Below are positions 43,420 through 52,617 of a stretch of DNA of 64,000 nt, piece after piece. Position numbers and translations under genes: made by a program. How positions within the stretch are numbered: the stretch's first letter is position 1; every line of letters starts with the position of its first letter. Below the pieces are notes generated by a model that made no database searches, had not been told where the DNA came from, and saw only the letters and a program-made list of their open reading frames with translations. The stretch is from positions 1 through 64,000 of the forward strand of contig DAOPJW010000001.1 in the NCBI GenBank assembly GCA_035399865.1, written 5' to 3'. Origin of the DNA: UBA1547 sp035399865 (GTDB lineage Bacteria > Patescibacteriota > Saccharimonadia > Saccharimonadales > Saccharimonadaceae).

Positions 43420-43959
43420 ATGTCAAAATTTTTACAGCAAATATTAAAAGCCAGAGAGCCTATTTTTTCGAATGGTCTGATAAAACTTGAAAAGAGCACT
43501 GGTAATAGTGGTATTGACGCACGTTTAATTGCTGACATTTCGCATAAAGCTTTTTCGATTATGAGGTGTCTTGGCCTAGATGTAAGAGATACGAAAGCTA
43601 TTGAACTTTATAATTCTATAAACCAAGCAGTTAAACGTCCTGAAGGTAGGGTATTATTTATTGATACTGATTATGTTTTGATTAGTATTGATAATCATGT
43701 CATTTCTTTTAATTTGATTGATATAGTCGAAAATTCACACCATCATTTACCATTAGGAAGTCATATATTTAATCACGGCCAACGTGCCTTAAGGGGTGAA
43801 TTGATCGATAGATATGTTAGTCACGCTTTGACTGATGAAATAACTGTTAAAGAAATAGCTTCAATTATGGGATTAATGTCAGAAACTGATTCATGTTACA
43901 ATTATTCCAGATATTCAAAAAAACAACACAACGAAATCAACAAGGAGAAAACAAGATGA
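43420..43959 (+). CDS. Hypothetical protein in the sugar-phosphate operon
   Basis: A 179-residue soluble protein of no recognised family. A histidine-rich stretch lies near 107-119 (ENSHHHLPLGSHIFNHG). Its last codons overlap the ribosome site and start of the next gene, so it is part of the operon. The C-terminal 20 residues are basic and probably unstructured. Confidence 0.65.
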   Translation: MSKFLQQILKAREPIFSNGLIKLEKSTGNSGIDARLIADISHKAFSIMRCLGLDVRDTKAIELYNSINQAVKRPEGRVLFIDTDYVLISIDNHVISFNLIDIVENSHHHLPLGSHIFNHGQRALRGELIDRYVSHALTDEITVKEIASIMGLMSETDSCYNYSRYSKKQHNEINKEKTR

Positions 43960-44564
43960 AATACCAGATTTGTGTGTCAGGTGCTGCATCTGGTGCAACT
44001 GTCCAAGCTTCACATCAATTAGCATTTGATTTAGGAAAAGCTATAGTAAAGTCGGGAAAGACGCTTACGACTGGTGCTACGGTTGGTTTGCCATGGTTTG
44101 CTGCTCAAGGTGCTTTTAGTGTAAAGAACCGAGCAGGCGTTTCAGTTGGATTTTCTCCAGCCAGCTCTTTTAGAGAGCATGTCACTGTCTATCGTCTGCC
44201 GACAGTTGAATTTGATTATATAAATTTTACAGGCATGGCATACGTTGGAAGAAATATGCATTTAGTCCGAAGTAGTGACGCTGTTATTACGGTTGGTGGT
44301 AGAATGGGTAGTCTGCATGAGTTTGCAACAGCACTTGAAAGCAAGAAAGTAATCGGAGTATTACTTGGGAGTGGTGGTTTGGCAGATTTTGTGCCGACTT
44401 TACTCGAAAATATCGAAGCACCTGATTCTAAGTCAGTCATTTATGATACTAACCCTGAAAGATTAGTCGAAAAAGTCATTAAGGCCTTAAACGATAAATA
44501 TGATGATTTTTCTCATGACGGAACTGATAATAATATAAATCGATCCCAACCTGACTGGAGTTAA
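43956..44564 (+). CDS. LOG-family Rossmann-fold protein
   Basis: A 202-residue protein of the TIGR00730/LOG-like fold: CVSGAASG at the N-terminus, GKTLTTGAT, and VTVGGRMGSLHEF near residues 111-123, corresponding to the PGGxGTxxE nucleotide-binding motif (Glu kept). The family includes nucleotide 5'-monophosphate phosphoribohydrolases. AAGGAGA supports the ATG at 43956 rather than a longer frame from 43893. Confidence 0.75.
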   Translation: MKYQICVSGAASGATVQASHQLAFDLGKAIVKSGKTLTTGATVGLPWFAAQGAFSVKNRAGVSVGFSPASSFREHVTVYRLPTVEFDYINFTGMAYVGRNMHLVRSSDAVITVGGRMGSLHEFATALESKKVIGVLLGSGGLADFVPTLLENIEAPDSKSVIYDTNPERLVEKVIKALNDKYDDFSHDGTDNNINRSQPDWS

Positions 44565-44592
44565 TTAAATCCATAAGATATTTGGATTTAAT
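44564..44592 (+). terminator. Hairpin after the sugar-phosphate operon
   Basis: ATTAAATCCA and TGGATTTAAT form a 10-bp stem with a nine-base loop; the T-run is poor, so terminator strength is uncertain. Confidence 0.5.
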
Positions 44593-44622
44593 GTCATTTC
44601 AATATTCATAATGAAACAATAG

Positions 44623-44628
44623 TATAAT
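44623..44628 (+). promoter_or_regulatory. Leaderless-type -10 box of uvrB
   Basis: TATAAT ends seven bases before the uvrB ATG; no Shine-Dalgarno. Confidence 0.65.
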
Positions 44629-44635
44629 TATCTAG

Positions 44636-46600
44636 ATGGAGAATAAATTTCGTCTAGTAAGTGATTATCAACCAACTGGTGATCAACCGTCGGCTATCGA
44701 GCAATTGATAGACGGATTGAATGTGGGCGAAAAAGAACAGGTACTTTTAGGAGTAACTGGAAGTGGAAAAACTTTTACGATGGCGAATATTATTGCTAAT
44801 AGGAATGTACCAACTCTAGTATTAGCTCACAATAAAACACTTGCTGCACAACTATATAGTGAGTTTAAATCATTTTTTCCGGATAATGAAGTACATTATT
44901 TTGTTAGTTATTTTGATTATTATCAACCTGAAGCCTATATAGCTAGTAGCGATACCTATATTGAAAAAGACAGTAAGATTAATGAAGAAATTGACAGATT
45001 AAGACACGCTGCGACTTCGGCACTATTGACTAGACGCGATACAATCATAGTTGCGAGTGTGAGTTGTATTTATGGTATCGGTTCACCTGATGATTATGCA
45101 GAAATGTCAATACACATTAAAACTGGAGAAAGACGCCAAAGAGACAAATTTATACGTCTTCTTACTGATATTCAATATCAACGAAATGATATCGATTTTC
45201 ATCGAGGAACATTTAGAGTAAGGGGCGATATTGTTGATGTATTTCCTGCTGGGAGTGATGTGGCATATAGAATAGAATTCTATGAAGATTTAGTTGAAAG
45301 ATTGACCAGAATAGATTATTTGACAGGAGAAATATTAGCCAAGCCAGAAGAAATTATAATTTTTCCGAGTAGCCATTATGTTACTCCCAAAGAAAAAGTA
45401 ACAAGGGCTATAGAAGGAATCAAAAAAGAGCTAGAAGAACGTTTGGAGTGGTTTGAAAAAAATAATAAATTACTAGAAGCTCAAAGATTATCACAAAGAA
45501 CAAAATACGATTTAGAAATGCTTGAAGAAACAGGTTTTGTAAAGGGTATTGAGAATTATAGTCGCTATTTAACCAACCGCGAATCAGGTGAACAGCCGGC
45601 GACTTTGATGGATTATTTTCCTGACGATTTTATGATGTTTATTGATGAAAGTCATATGACTTTGCCACAATTGAGAGGAATGTACAACGGAGATCGGGCA
45701 CGAAAAGAAGTTTTAATTGAACATGGTTTTCGTCTTCCATCAGCATTAGATAATCGACCTTTGACTTACGATGAATTCAATAGACATATAAATAATGTTA
45801 TTTATGTTTCAGCTACCCCTAGCCAATATGAATTAACTCACAGTCCAAAGCCAGCCGAACAAATAATTAGACCAACTGGTCTAGTTGATCCTGAAGTAAT
45901 AGTCAGGTCTACTAAGGGTCAGATTGATGATTTAATCGCAGAAATTCAAGATAGAACTTTAAAAGGTCAACGTACTTTAGTCACTACTCTTACTAAGCGT
46001 ATGGCGGAGGATTTATCAGATTATTTAAAAGATTTAAATATAAAAACTGCTTATATTCACAGTGAAATTGACACGCTTGAGAGGGGAGATATATTACTTT
46101 CTTTAAGAAGTGGGGAGTACGATGTTTTAGTAGGGATAAACTTACTTCGAGAAGGATTGGATTTGCCCGAAGTTAGCTTAGTGGTAATTATGGACGCTGA
46201 TAAAGAGGGCTTCTTAAGGAGCGAAGGAGCTTTGATACAGACAAGTGGCCGAGCTGCCAGACACATTGACGGCAAAGTTATAATGTATGCTGATAACATG
46301 ACTGATTCGATGAAACGTGCTATTGCCGAAATGGATCGACGTCGCAATATTCAGTTGAATTACAACAAAGAGCATAACATTACTCCAGAAAGTATTAAAA
46401 GGGACATTGGAGAAGGTTTAAGGTCTATCATACCTAAAAAAGTAGATGAAAATAAAATTAATTTGAAAAAAATTCCACGTGATGAAATACCAAGATTGAT
46501 TGAGGATTTGACTGCTCAAATGCAATTAGCTAGTGCCAATCTAGAATTTGAAAAAGCAGCTGAATTAAGAGATTTAATTAAAGAGATAGATAATCATTAG
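44636..46600 (+). CDS. uvrB: UvrABC system protein B
   Basis: A 654-residue excision-repair helicase. Walker A GVTGSGKTFT (about 38-47), the beta-hairpin region YYQPEAYI, DEC/DESH box as IDESHMT, helicase motifs VGINLLREGLDLPEVSLV and QTSGRAARH, and a C-terminal UVR domain (LEFEKAAELRDLI). With UvrA and UvrC it verifies DNA lesions. Confidence 0.98.
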   Translation: MENKFRLVSDYQPTGDQPSAIEQLIDGLNVGEKEQVLLGVTGSGKTFTMANIIANRNVPTLVLAHNKTLAAQLYSEFKSFFPDNEVHYFVSYFDYYQPEAYIASSDTYIEKDSKINEEIDRLRHAATSALLTRRDTIIVASVSCIYGIGSPDDYAEMSIHIKTGERRQRDKFIRLLTDIQYQRNDIDFHRGTFRVRGDIVDVFPAGSDVAYRIEFYEDLVERLTRIDYLTGEILAKPEEIIIFPSSHYVTPKEKVTRAIEGIKKELEERLEWFEKNNKLLEAQRLSQRTKYDLEMLEETGFVKGIENYSRYLTNRESGEQPATLMDYFPDDFMMFIDESHMTLPQLRGMYNGDRARKEVLIEHGFRLPSALDNRPLTYDEFNRHINNVIYVSATPSQYELTHSPKPAEQIIRPTGLVDPEVIVRSTKGQIDDLIAEIQDRTLKGQRTLVTTLTKRMAEDLSDYLKDLNIKTAYIHSEIDTLERGDILLSLRSGEYDVLVGINLLREGLDLPEVSLVVIMDADKEGFLRSEGALIQTSGRAARHIDGKVIMYADNMTDSMKRAIAEMDRRRNIQLNYNKEHNITPESIKRDIGEGLRSIIPKKVDENKINLKKIPRDEIPRLIEDLTAQMQLASANLEFEKAAELRDLIKEIDNH

Positions 46601-46675
46601 TTTGGTAATGTTTTTTTATACCTAATTTTATATCTATAACTATAGATTATTCTTGAAATTATCTGATTTGTGTGA

Positions 46676-46681
46676 TACAAT
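46676..46681 (+). promoter_or_regulatory. Extended -10 promoter of the DEAD-box helicase
   Basis: TGATACAAT at 46673-46681 is an extended -10 that would start RNA near 46688, giving a leader of about 140 bases. Confidence 0.6.
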
Positions 46682-46687
46682 AAATAA

Positions 46688-46829
46688 ATTGCATTCAACG
46701 AATGCCAGGGTCTCTTTCAAAGACGAGCGCACCAGTGACATGATACGATTTCGTATATAGGCGCTATCACCGAATAATTCTCTTGTTTTCAAAATTGCAT
46801 CAACAATTAATTCAGAAAGGCTATTAAAT
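46688..46829 (+). ncRNA. Candidate structured 5' leader of the helicase gene
   Basis: Between the promoter and the ATG lie GCATTC-AAC-GAATGC (46691-46705), a weaker GTCT/AGAC stem (46710-46724), and ATACGA-TT-TCGTAT (46743-46756) enclosed by AGCGC (46726-46730) and GCGCT (46761-46765). GTGA (46734-46737) and TCAC (46767-46770) could add a pseudoknot. Most other genes in the window have almost no leader, so this one is exceptional. A cold-inducible or autoregulatory element is plausible for a DEAD-box helicase. The remaining part of 46601-46829 shows nothing else. Confidence 0.45.
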
Positions 46830-48038
46830 ATGGCATATCAAAAAAGAAGCGGCTTTCGCTCGAGTTCCTCTCGTCCAAATTTTAATCATGGTCGAAATCG
46901 TAATACTCGAAAAGGACCAATGAAAAAATATATAAATCCGGAAAAATTTACTAACAAGGCCGTTCAAAAAGAGGACGAAATTCCTTATGAATCAAAAAAT
47001 AAATTTTCTGATTTTTCTTTCGGTAATCAGCTTAAGTACAATATTTCGAGTAAAGGTTATGAAGCGACTACTTCGATCCAAGATCAGGCGATTCCATATA
47101 TTATTGAAGGTAAAGATGTTATCGGTTTGGCAAATACTGGTACAGGAAAAACTGCAGCGTTTTTACTCCCAATTATCGAGCGTCAATCAGGAATTTCACT
47201 TCGACCAAGCGTTTTAATTATTGCTCCTACACGTGAACTTGCACAACAAATTGATGAACAATTTCGTGATTTTAGTAAAGGACTTGACCTGTACTCAGCT
47301 TTGATCGTAGGAGGGATGAATATCGATCGTCAAATACGTGATATAAAAAGGCGACCGCATTTTATTATTGGCACTCCAGGGCGTTTAAAAGACATGATTA
47401 ATCGCAGATTAATTAAATTAGAGAACGTCACAACTTTAGTTCTTGACGAAGCTGACCGAATGCTTGATATGGGATTTTTACCAGATATCAGAGACATTAT
47501 TGGCAATACTCCTAAAGATCGTCAAACTTTATTATTCAGTGCGACAATCACTCCAGAAATATCATCCATTATTGAAAAGTTTACAATCAATCCAGTTACT
47601 ATTTCCGTAAGGACTAGCGAGACTAATGAACATATTGAACAAAGTGTTATAAATGCAAGGGATAAGGCCCATAAAATTGAACTATTAATTGATATGTTGA
47701 ATAAAAGTGATTATGATAAAGTTTTAGTGTTTGGGGAAACAAAGTACGGAGTTCAAAGATTAAGTGACCATCTTGATAATATAGGTATTTCTTCTGTGGC
47801 AATTCATGGAAATAAGAACCAATCTCAGCGTCAAAAAGCACTCGATCGTTTTAAAGATGGTCGAGTAAAAGTGATGGTAGCAACAGACGTAGCGGCTCGT
47901 GGCCTAGACATTCCAAATGTTTCACATGTTATAAATTTTGACACACCACAAACTTATGAGGATTATATACATCGAATCGGTCGAACGGGTCGAGCCGGTG
48001 CTAGTGGTTGTGCTTATACTTTTATTGAAGCTAGATAA
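46830..48038 (+). CDS. DEAD-box RNA helicase
   Basis: A 402-residue helicase with a basic Arg/Ser-rich N-terminal tail of about 60 residues, then Q motif, ANTGTGKTAAF (motif I), PTRELA (Ia), DEADRML (II), SATIT (III), ATDVAARGLD (V) and HRIGRTGRAG (VI). No long C-terminal extension. It unwinds short RNA duplexes in ribosome assembly or decay. GAAAGG lies upstream of the ATG. Confidence 0.95.
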   Translation: MAYQKRSGFRSSSSRPNFNHGRNRNTRKGPMKKYINPEKFTNKAVQKEDEIPYESKNKFSDFSFGNQLKYNISSKGYEATTSIQDQAIPYIIEGKDVIGLANTGTGKTAAFLLPIIERQSGISLRPSVLIIAPTRELAQQIDEQFRDFSKGLDLYSALIVGGMNIDRQIRDIKRRPHFIIGTPGRLKDMINRRLIKLENVTTLVLDEADRMLDMGFLPDIRDIIGNTPKDRQTLLFSATITPEISSIIEKFTINPVTISVRTSETNEHIEQSVINARDKAHKIELLIDMLNKSDYDKVLVFGETKYGVQRLSDHLDNIGISSVAIHGNKNQSQRQKALDRFKDGRVKVMVATDVAARGLDIPNVSHVINFDTPQTYEDYIHRIGRTGRAGASGCAYTFIEAR

Positions 48039-48076
48039 CAAATAAATTATACGTTCAAACTTATTCTAATTTGAGT

Positions 48077-48082
48077 TATAAT
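48077..48082 (+). promoter_or_regulatory. Leaderless-type -10 box of the gat operon
   Basis: TATAAT ends seven bases before the gatC ATG; no Shine-Dalgarno. Confidence 0.65.
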
Positions 48083-48089
48083 ATTTTCT

Positions 48090-48380
48090 ATGACACAGAT
48101 ATCTCGGGATGATGTGCTACATTTAGCACAGCTTTCTAGTTTAGAGCTAAGCGACAATGAAGTCGATATATTAATGACAGATTTAAGTAAAATTATTGGT
48201 TATGTGAATAAGCTGAGCGAACTTGATACCGAAGGTGTTGAGCCGACTTATCAAGTCACTGACTTGAAAAATGTATGGCGCGAAGATCAAATTATTGACT
48301 ATGATGTCAATCGAGAAGATTTATTAAAATTATCATCTGAGTCTTGTGATAATCAAATAAAGGTACCGAAAGTTTTATAA
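48090..48380 (+). CDS. gatC: Aspartyl/glutamyl-tRNA amidotransferase subunit C
   Basis: A 96-residue GatC: VLHLAQLSSLELSD at the start and LSELDTEGVEPTYQV with NVWREDQI in the middle, normal length. It stabilises the GatA-GatB complex that converts misacylated Glu-tRNA-Gln or Asp-tRNA-Asn. gatA begins one base after its stop. Confidence 0.95.
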   Translation: MTQISRDDVLHLAQLSSLELSDNEVDILMTDLSKIIGYVNKLSELDTEGVEPTYQVTDLKNVWREDQIIDYDVNREDLLKLSSESCDNQIKVPKVL

Positions 48381-48381
48381 C

Positions 48382-49767
48382 ATGACTACTATATCGGATA
48401 TAAAAAAACAAATTTCTATAAATTCTGCACGAAAGGTTATTGAAGAATCAATAAAATTTGCGAAAGAAAAACAAGAATACAACGCATTACTTTCAATCAA
48501 CGAAGAAAGAGCTTTGAAACTGGCTGATGATGTTGACAATGGAAAAATTACAGGTAAATTAGCAGGAATACCATTTGTAGCAAAAGATAATTTTTTGACT
48601 TTCGGAGGACCTACGACTGCTGGAAGTAAAATTCTGGAAAATTTTACTTCTCCTATACAAGCAACTGCTATTGAAAAATTAGAAGCTGAAGGTGCGATTT
48701 GTATTGGCAAGTCAAATCTTGATGCTTTTGCTCATGGGGGAAGTACGGAAAATAGTGCATTTGGACCTACGAAAAATTCATATGACTTATCAAGAGTAGC
48801 TGGCGGAAGTAGTGGTGGCTCAGCCGTAGCAATAGCTTTAGATATTGTACCTTTTGCACTTGGGACTGATACGGGTGGTTCTATTCGTCAGCCTGCTAGT
48901 TTTAACGGAGTAATAGGTATTAAACCGACTTATGGAACTGTAAGTCGCTTTGGAGTTGTAGCGATGGCAAGTAGTACCGATGTGATTGGATTATTCGCGA
49001 CAAATATCAATGATATAGAATTAATAATGAGCATAATTTCTGGGAAAGATGACAGAGATATGACGACGTTGCCTGATTATTTTGAAATTCAAAAAGAAAT
49101 AAAACCTAAACAAACCATTGGTATAATTAAGGATTTTATGGCTGACGGTGTTGATCCTGAAGTTAAGAAAAGCGTGAACGATTATGTTCAAAAACTAAAG
49201 GAAAGAGGTCATATTGTCGAGGAAGTGAACTTGCCAATGACAGAGTATTCACTGGCGATTTATTATATTGTCGTACCTGCTGAAATTTGCAGTAATCTCG
49301 CTAGATACGACGGAATAAGATATGGCTATAGATCTCCTAATTCTAAAAACATATCCGAATTATATAAAAAGAGTCGTGGCGAAGGATTTGTTGATGAAAA
49401 CAAACGTCGTATTATGATTGGAAGCTACGTACTTTCGAGTGGTTATTTCGATGCCTACTATTTAAAGGCACAAAAAGCAAGAACTTTACTAATAAAAGAA
49501 TTTAATAATTTATTTGTAAAGTACGATGCACTAATTGGCCCAGTCTCTCCTACTCCCGCATTTAAATTAGGTGAAAATACTTCTGATCCAGTAAAGATGT
49601 ATCTTGAAGATATTATGACAGTACCCGCTTCTCTTGCGGGATTGCCGGCAATTAGTATCCCGTCTGGTAAATCAAGTTCGGGATTGCCGATAGGTGTTCA
49701 AGTTATTGGACCAAGAAAATCTGATGCAAATATTTTAGCTTTAGCTCGTTCTTTGGAGGAAAGATAA
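48382..49767 (+). CDS. gatA: Glutamyl-tRNA(Gln) amidotransferase subunit A
   Basis: A 461-residue amidase. The catalytic Lys is in FVAKDNF, and the GGSSGGSAVA loop holds the cis-Ser and nucleophile Ser of the amidase signature. TDTGGSIRQPA follows. It releases ammonia from glutamine for transfer by GatB. The stop overlaps the next ATG (TAATG). Confidence 0.97.
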   Translation: MTTISDIKKQISINSARKVIEESIKFAKEKQEYNALLSINEERALKLADDVDNGKITGKLAGIPFVAKDNFLTFGGPTTAGSKILENFTSPIQATAIEKLEAEGAICIGKSNLDAFAHGGSTENSAFGPTKNSYDLSRVAGGSSGGSAVAIALDIVPFALGTDTGGSIRQPASFNGVIGIKPTYGTVSRFGVVAMASSTDVIGLFATNINDIELIMSIISGKDDRDMTTLPDYFEIQKEIKPKQTIGIIKDFMADGVDPEVKKSVNDYVQKLKERGHIVEEVNLPMTEYSLAIYYIVVPAEICSNLARYDGIRYGYRSPNSKNISELYKKSRGEGFVDENKRRIMIGSYVLSSGYFDAYYLKAQKARTLLIKEFNNLFVKYDALIGPVSPTPAFKLGENTSDPVKMYLEDIMTVPASLAGLPAISIPSGKSSSGLPIGVQVIGPRKSDANILALARSLEER

Positions 49768-50183
49768 TGGATCATGCACTAATAATCTTTTTAGCTTGGG
49801 TCTTTATTCTGAGTGCTATAATTTTTGCAATTGTTTGTAGAAATAAAGGAACAAAAAGATTAGACGTCGAGTATTTTAGAGTAAAGTACTTAGAGATAGA
49901 AAATAAGTTAAATAAAGTTGATGTGTCTACTTATCATATGCCTGTTATAGAAGCGGATAAATTATTAGATTTTGCACTCAAAGAAAGCGGATATGGTGGC
50001 AATACAATGTCAGAGAGAATGAAAAAAGCTAACAAAATATTTAGTGATAGGAATGGCGTTTGGCAGGCTCACAAATTAAGAAACAGAATCGTTCACGAGC
50101 CTGAAATAAAAACTACTTACGACGAAGTTAGATACGCTATAAATTGTGTCAAAAAGGCTTTAAAGGATCTGAAAGCGATATGA
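49767..50183 (+). CDS. HEPN-like membrane-anchored protein inside the gat operon
   Basis: A 138-residue protein with an N-terminal membrane helix (about 4-24), a short coiled segment and a helical domain ending KLRNRIVHE. Arg105, Asn106 and His110 form an RNxxxH arrangement like the RX4-6H ribonuclease motif of HEPN domains, followed by a TYDEVRYAI helix. It overlaps gatA by one base and gatB by four bases (ATGA), so it is translated with the amidotransferase. Function unknown; the HEPN call rests on one motif and helical context. Confidence 0.6.
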   Translation: MDHALIIFLAWVFILSAIIFAIVCRNKGTKRLDVEYFRVKYLEIENKLNKVDVSTYHMPVIEADKLLDFALKESGYGGNTMSERMKKANKIFSDRNGVWQAHKLRNRIVHEPEIKTTYDEVRYAINCVKKALKDLKAI

Positions 50184-51658
50184 TAAGTGATGAAATTTTA
50201 AAAAAGTATGACTTGACAGTTGGTATCGAGTGCCATGTTCAGCTTGCTACTGAGACTAAATTGTTTAGTGGAGCTGATAATGATGCTGATGACAAAGATC
50301 CGAATATTGTCGTGAGCCCTATTGATTTTGCCTTACCAGGTATGCTTCCAGTTCTAAATCGCAAGGCAGTTGATTTAGCGATAATTGCAGGAAGAGCTTT
50401 AAACAGTAAAATTGCTAGTATTAGTCGCTTTGATCGTAAACATTATTTTTATCCTGATTTACCAAAAGGTTATCAAATATCTCAAATGTATCAACCAATA
50501 ATCGGTTCGGGAGTAGTTTACGTTCCAAGAGAAGATGGTAGTTCTTTCGACGTTCACATTAATCATGCACATATGGAAGAGGATGCTGGCAAATTAACTC
50601 ATCATGGAGAATATAGCTTAGTTGATTTAAATCGAGCTGGAACTCCTTTAATTGAAATTGTGTCTGAACCAGATATTCATTCATCAGCTGATGCGAAAGC
50701 TTATGTAACTGAATTATATCATCTAATGACCCATAGCGGTGTCACTAAAGGCGATTTATATCACGGTAATATGAGATTTGACGTAAACGTTTCAATTTCT
50801 CTAAAAGGTTCAAATAGTTTGGGTACTAGGGCTGAAATAAAAAATCTAAATTCATTTCGTAGCGTAGAGAGATCTGTTGATTATGAATATCGTCGTCAAG
50901 CAAGTCTTCTAGAAAAAGGTGAAAAAATTACTCAAGAAACGCGTGGTTGGGATGAAGCAAAGCAAAAGACTTTTAGTCAAAGAAGTAAGGAAGAGGCACA
51001 GGACTACAGGTATATGCCCGACCCAGATATACCACCAATTTATCTAACTGACGAAGAAATATCCAAAGTTCAAGCCAATATTCCTATTTTGCCATTTGAA
51101 TGGAGAAAAATTTTAGCTGACCTTGGGCTAGATTATGCTCAAATAGAGACACTATTGTTTGCAGAAAATGAATATAAGAAAAAAATAAGTTTACTTGACG
51201 AAGTCAAACGATACTATGAAAAAGGTGAGATTGATATTGCGAAACATTTAGCGAACTGGCGTATTAATATGCTTATTCCAATATTAAGAGAAGAATCATT
51301 TAAATTTAACAAGAATAATAATTTAAAGATTGAAATCGATATCTATTCATTATTAAAAGAAAATAAACTCAGTTCTACTAATGCGAAAATTTTATTCCGA
51401 GAAATTATTGTCATGGATGAATTGCCAAACGTTGAAAAATATGCTGAAGACAATGGTTATTTGCAAGTTAGTGACGATAGTTTTATTATCGATGTTGTTG
51501 ACGATGTTCTGAATGATCCGTGTTGTCAAAAAGCAGTAAATGATTTTAAGAATGGCAATGAGAAAGTTATTGGATTTTTAGTTGGTCAAATTATGAAAAA
51601 ATCAAGTGGCAAGGCTAATCCAGCTCTTGCACAAAAAATATTAAGGGAAAGGATTTAA
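50180..51658 (+). CDS. gatB: Aspartyl/glutamyl-tRNA amidotransferase subunit B
   Basis: A 492-residue GatB. VGIECHVQLAT, the zinc/kinase-like region FYPDLPKGYQISQ, HMEEDAGK, DLNRAGTPLIEIVSEPD and EIKNLNSFRS are present, and the C-terminal YqeY-like tail ends SSGKANPAL. It binds the tRNA and activates the acyl group. The ATG at 50180 overlaps the previous stop; a longer upstream frame from 50144 is not family-like. Confidence 0.96.
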   Translation: MISDEILKKYDLTVGIECHVQLATETKLFSGADNDADDKDPNIVVSPIDFALPGMLPVLNRKAVDLAIIAGRALNSKIASISRFDRKHYFYPDLPKGYQISQMYQPIIGSGVVYVPREDGSSFDVHINHAHMEEDAGKLTHHGEYSLVDLNRAGTPLIEIVSEPDIHSSADAKAYVTELYHLMTHSGVTKGDLYHGNMRFDVNVSISLKGSNSLGTRAEIKNLNSFRSVERSVDYEYRRQASLLEKGEKITQETRGWDEAKQKTFSQRSKEEAQDYRYMPDPDIPPIYLTDEEISKVQANIPILPFEWRKILADLGLDYAQIETLLFAENEYKKKISLLDEVKRYYEKGEIDIAKHLANWRINMLIPILREESFKFNKNNNLKIEIDIYSLLKENKLSSTNAKILFREIIVMDELPNVEKYAEDNGYLQVSDDSFIIDVVDDVLNDPCCQKAVNDFKNGNEKVIGFLVGQIMKKSSGKANPALAQKILRERI

Positions 51659-51663
51659 TATTA

Positions 51664-52539
51664 ATGAAACAACCTACAAAAGCTATTATTTGTGCTGCCG
51701 GTTTGGGGACTAGATTTTTACCACAAACTAAAGCAATGCCAAAAGAAATGTTACCAATTATTGATAAACCAGTAATTCAATTAGTTGTCGAAGAAGCTGT
51801 CGCAGCAGGTGTTACAGAAATTATTATCGTCACTGGTTATACTAAACGTTCGATTGAAGACCATTTTGATAGGAGTGACGAACTTGAGACTGAATTACGC
51901 GAAAAAGGTAAAGATAAGATCGCGGATAGAATAAAGGAAATTGCCGAATTAGCAAATTTTGTATATGTAAGACAAAAAGGCTATCCAAAAGGTAACGCAA
52001 GGCCAGTTTTAAACTCCCAGCATTTAATAGATGATGATGAGCCATTTTTTGTGTTTTCTGCGGACGATTTCTTTAGTGGGAAAGTACCAAGAGCAGTCCA
52101 GATGAAAGAAGCTTATAATAAAACTGGTAAATCTGTTATTTGTTTACAAGAAATAAATCCTTCGGATGCTGATAAATACGGAATGGCAAAAATTGGAGAC
52201 GATTTAGGTAACGGTACATTTGAAGTAGATGAGTTAGTCGAGAAACCGGGCGAAGCTAATCGTCCAAGTAATTATGCATCATTTTTGGGCTATTTATTAA
52301 CACCTGACATTTTCCCAATTCTATCTAAAGAAAAGGTGGATAAAAAAGGTGAAATTACTATGTCTGAAAATATCAATGTTTTAGCACGTCAAGGAAAAGT
52401 CTGTGGTCAGGTAATTGACGGTGTCTATCATGATACCGGGGATCCTGTGAAGTATATTCAGACTGTGGTTGATATGGCATTAGATAGCCCTGAATATGGT
52501 AAGGCTTTCTCAGATTTTTTGAAAAAAAGAATCTGTTGA
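51664..52539 (+). CDS. galU: UTP-glucose-1-phosphate uridylyltransferase
   Basis: A 291-residue nucleotidyltransferase: AAGLGTRFLPQTKAMPKEML at the N-terminus, FVYVRQKGYPKGNA, FSADDFF for the metal-binding Asp, VDELVEKP, and GVYHDTGDP near the end. It makes UDP-glucose for surface glycans from the glucose-1-phosphate that glucan phosphorylase yields. It starts five bases after gatB. Confidence 0.95.
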   Translation: MKQPTKAIICAAGLGTRFLPQTKAMPKEMLPIIDKPVIQLVVEEAVAAGVTEIIIVTGYTKRSIEDHFDRSDELETELREKGKDKIADRIKEIAELANFVYVRQKGYPKGNARPVLNSQHLIDDDEPFFVFSADDFFSGKVPRAVQMKEAYNKTGKSVICLQEINPSDADKYGMAKIGDDLGNGTFEVDELVEKPGEANRPSNYASFLGYLLTPDIFPILSKEKVDKKGEITMSENINVLARQGKVCGQVIDGVYHDTGDPVKYIQTVVDMALDSPEYGKAFSDFLKKRIC

Positions 52540-52617
52540 TTATATTTGATTGTTAATTTACTGATACAGTGTTAAAATTAATAACATAAATACTAATGTT
52601 ATATTTGGAAAATTTAA

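Noticed and set aside
50144..50179. Upstream extension of gatB to 50144
   Set aside because: The extra residues come from the preceding gene read in another frame; the ATG at 50180 fits the family and overlaps the stop by ATGA.
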